DNA of 34,644 bases from Salinivirgaceae bacterium (GTDB lineage: Bacteria > Bacteroidota > Bacteroidia > Bacteroidales > SZUA-534). Shown piece by piece: positions 34,517 through 34,644 of this stretch; position 1 is the stretch's first letter; the number at the start of each line of letters is the position of its first letter. Location of the stretch: NCBI GenBank assembly GCA_017557605.1, contig JAFYYJ010000090.1:1-34644 (forward strand), in the 5' to 3' direction. The position numbers and the translations under genes are program-made. The notes beneath the pieces were generated by a model. The model ran no database searches, had not been told where the DNA came from, and worked only from the letters and a program-made list of their open reading frames with translations.

Positions 34517-34524
34517 TATGTTTG
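34517..34524 (+). promoter_or_regulatory. -7 box of the last, partial gene
   Basis: TATGTTTG matches TAnnTTTG exactly, 61 bp upstream of the ATG at 34586. It lies between two matching dyads. Confidence 0.65.
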
Positions 34525-34533
34525 CCGCACAAT

Positions 34534-34554
34534 AACCTATTAAATTAATAGGTT
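34534..34554. promoter_or_regulatory. Dyad operator 2, in the leader of the last gene
   Basis: AACCTATT (34534-34541), 5 nt, AATAGGTT (34547-34554): perfect 8 bp arms sharing the ACCTAT core and 5 nt spacing of operator 1. Its centre is 53 bp from that of operator 1, about five helical turns. Confidence 0.6.
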
Positions 34555-34585
34555 GGTAAGAATTCGAAAACAAAAAACTAATAAA

Positions 34586-34644
34586 ATGAAACAAAGACAC
34601 ATTATTATTTCAGCATTATTGCTTATGGGTGCGGGCGCGTTTGC
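34586..34644 (+). CDS. Start of an exported protein, truncated by the window edge
   Basis: Nineteen codons are visible, MKQRHIIISALLLMGAGAF, a typical signal peptide start (basic n-region, hydrophobic core). The rest lies outside the window, so no function can be given. It is preceded by a strong -7 box and two matching dyads, so it is probably a regulated envelope or transport gene. Confidence 0.7.
   Translation, partial: MKQRHIIISALLLMGAGAF

Noticed and set aside
34482..34554. OxyR-type site (CTAT-N7-ATAG cores)
   Set aside because: The inner CTAT-N7-ATAG spacing fits, but the flanking ATAG and CTAT quarters of an OxyR site are absent from both dyads.

Overview
This window looks like the chromosome of an anaerobic, T9SS-bearing member of the Bacteroidota, most likely Bacteroidales. 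The evidence is a SusC/SusD pair, a Rho factor with a long Q/N-rich insertion, a fused SecDF, a protein with a type IX secretion type B C-terminal domain, pyruvate:ferredoxin oxidoreductase, and promoters with the Bacteroidetes -7 box TAnnTTTG instead of a sigma70 -10 box. Most starts lack a Shine-Dalgarno sequence. No gap without a gene exceeds 300 bp. I see no rRNA, tRNA, CRISPR array, insertion sequence or prophage.

Layout. (1) 1-2493, minus: 5' two-thirds of nifJ, running off the left edge. (2) 2728-4998: a PAP2 phosphatase (+) and a phosphoethanolamine-transferase-like enzyme (-), convergent with an 18 bp gap, a plausible lipid A remodelling pair. (3) 5069-15278, minus: five consecutive genes for exported proteins. 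They are two tandem-duplicated ~250 aa proteins, a 1417 aa TPR-CHAT protease-like protein, a PorE-like propeller/OmpA protein, and a 729-738 aa orphan protein. This is the best candidate for an undescribed system. A perfect -7 box precedes it, and a textbook intrinsic terminator sits 10 nt before the CHAT start codon. (4) 15453-21475, minus: a SusC-SusD-lipoprotein-lipoprotein uptake operon ending at an intrinsic terminator. (5) 21583-23895, minus: UvrD/PcrA helicase. (6) 24056-25438, plus: T9SS type B cargo-like protein. (7) 25535-31373, minus: LolD-like ATPase, SecDF and Rho, each apparently its own unit (terminators after secDF and rho). (8) 31655-34371, plus: a PTPS-family enzyme overlapping folE, then fabD and an Lrp/AsnC regulator. 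(9) 34586 to the right edge: start of an exported protein behind a promoter flanked by two matching dyad operators.

How they work together. Housekeeping functions (central carbon, DNA repair, protein export, lipoprotein sorting, transcription termination, fatty-acid and pterin synthesis) surround two envelope modules. The SusCD operon carries no degradative enzyme in this window, so its substrate is not indicated. The CHAT operon combines a caspase-fold His/Cys domain, a peptidoglycan-binding OmpA domain, propeller-like domains and two small periplasmic paralogues. This suggests a cell-wall-anchored envelope complex with a proteolytic component. That reading is inference from domains and gene order.
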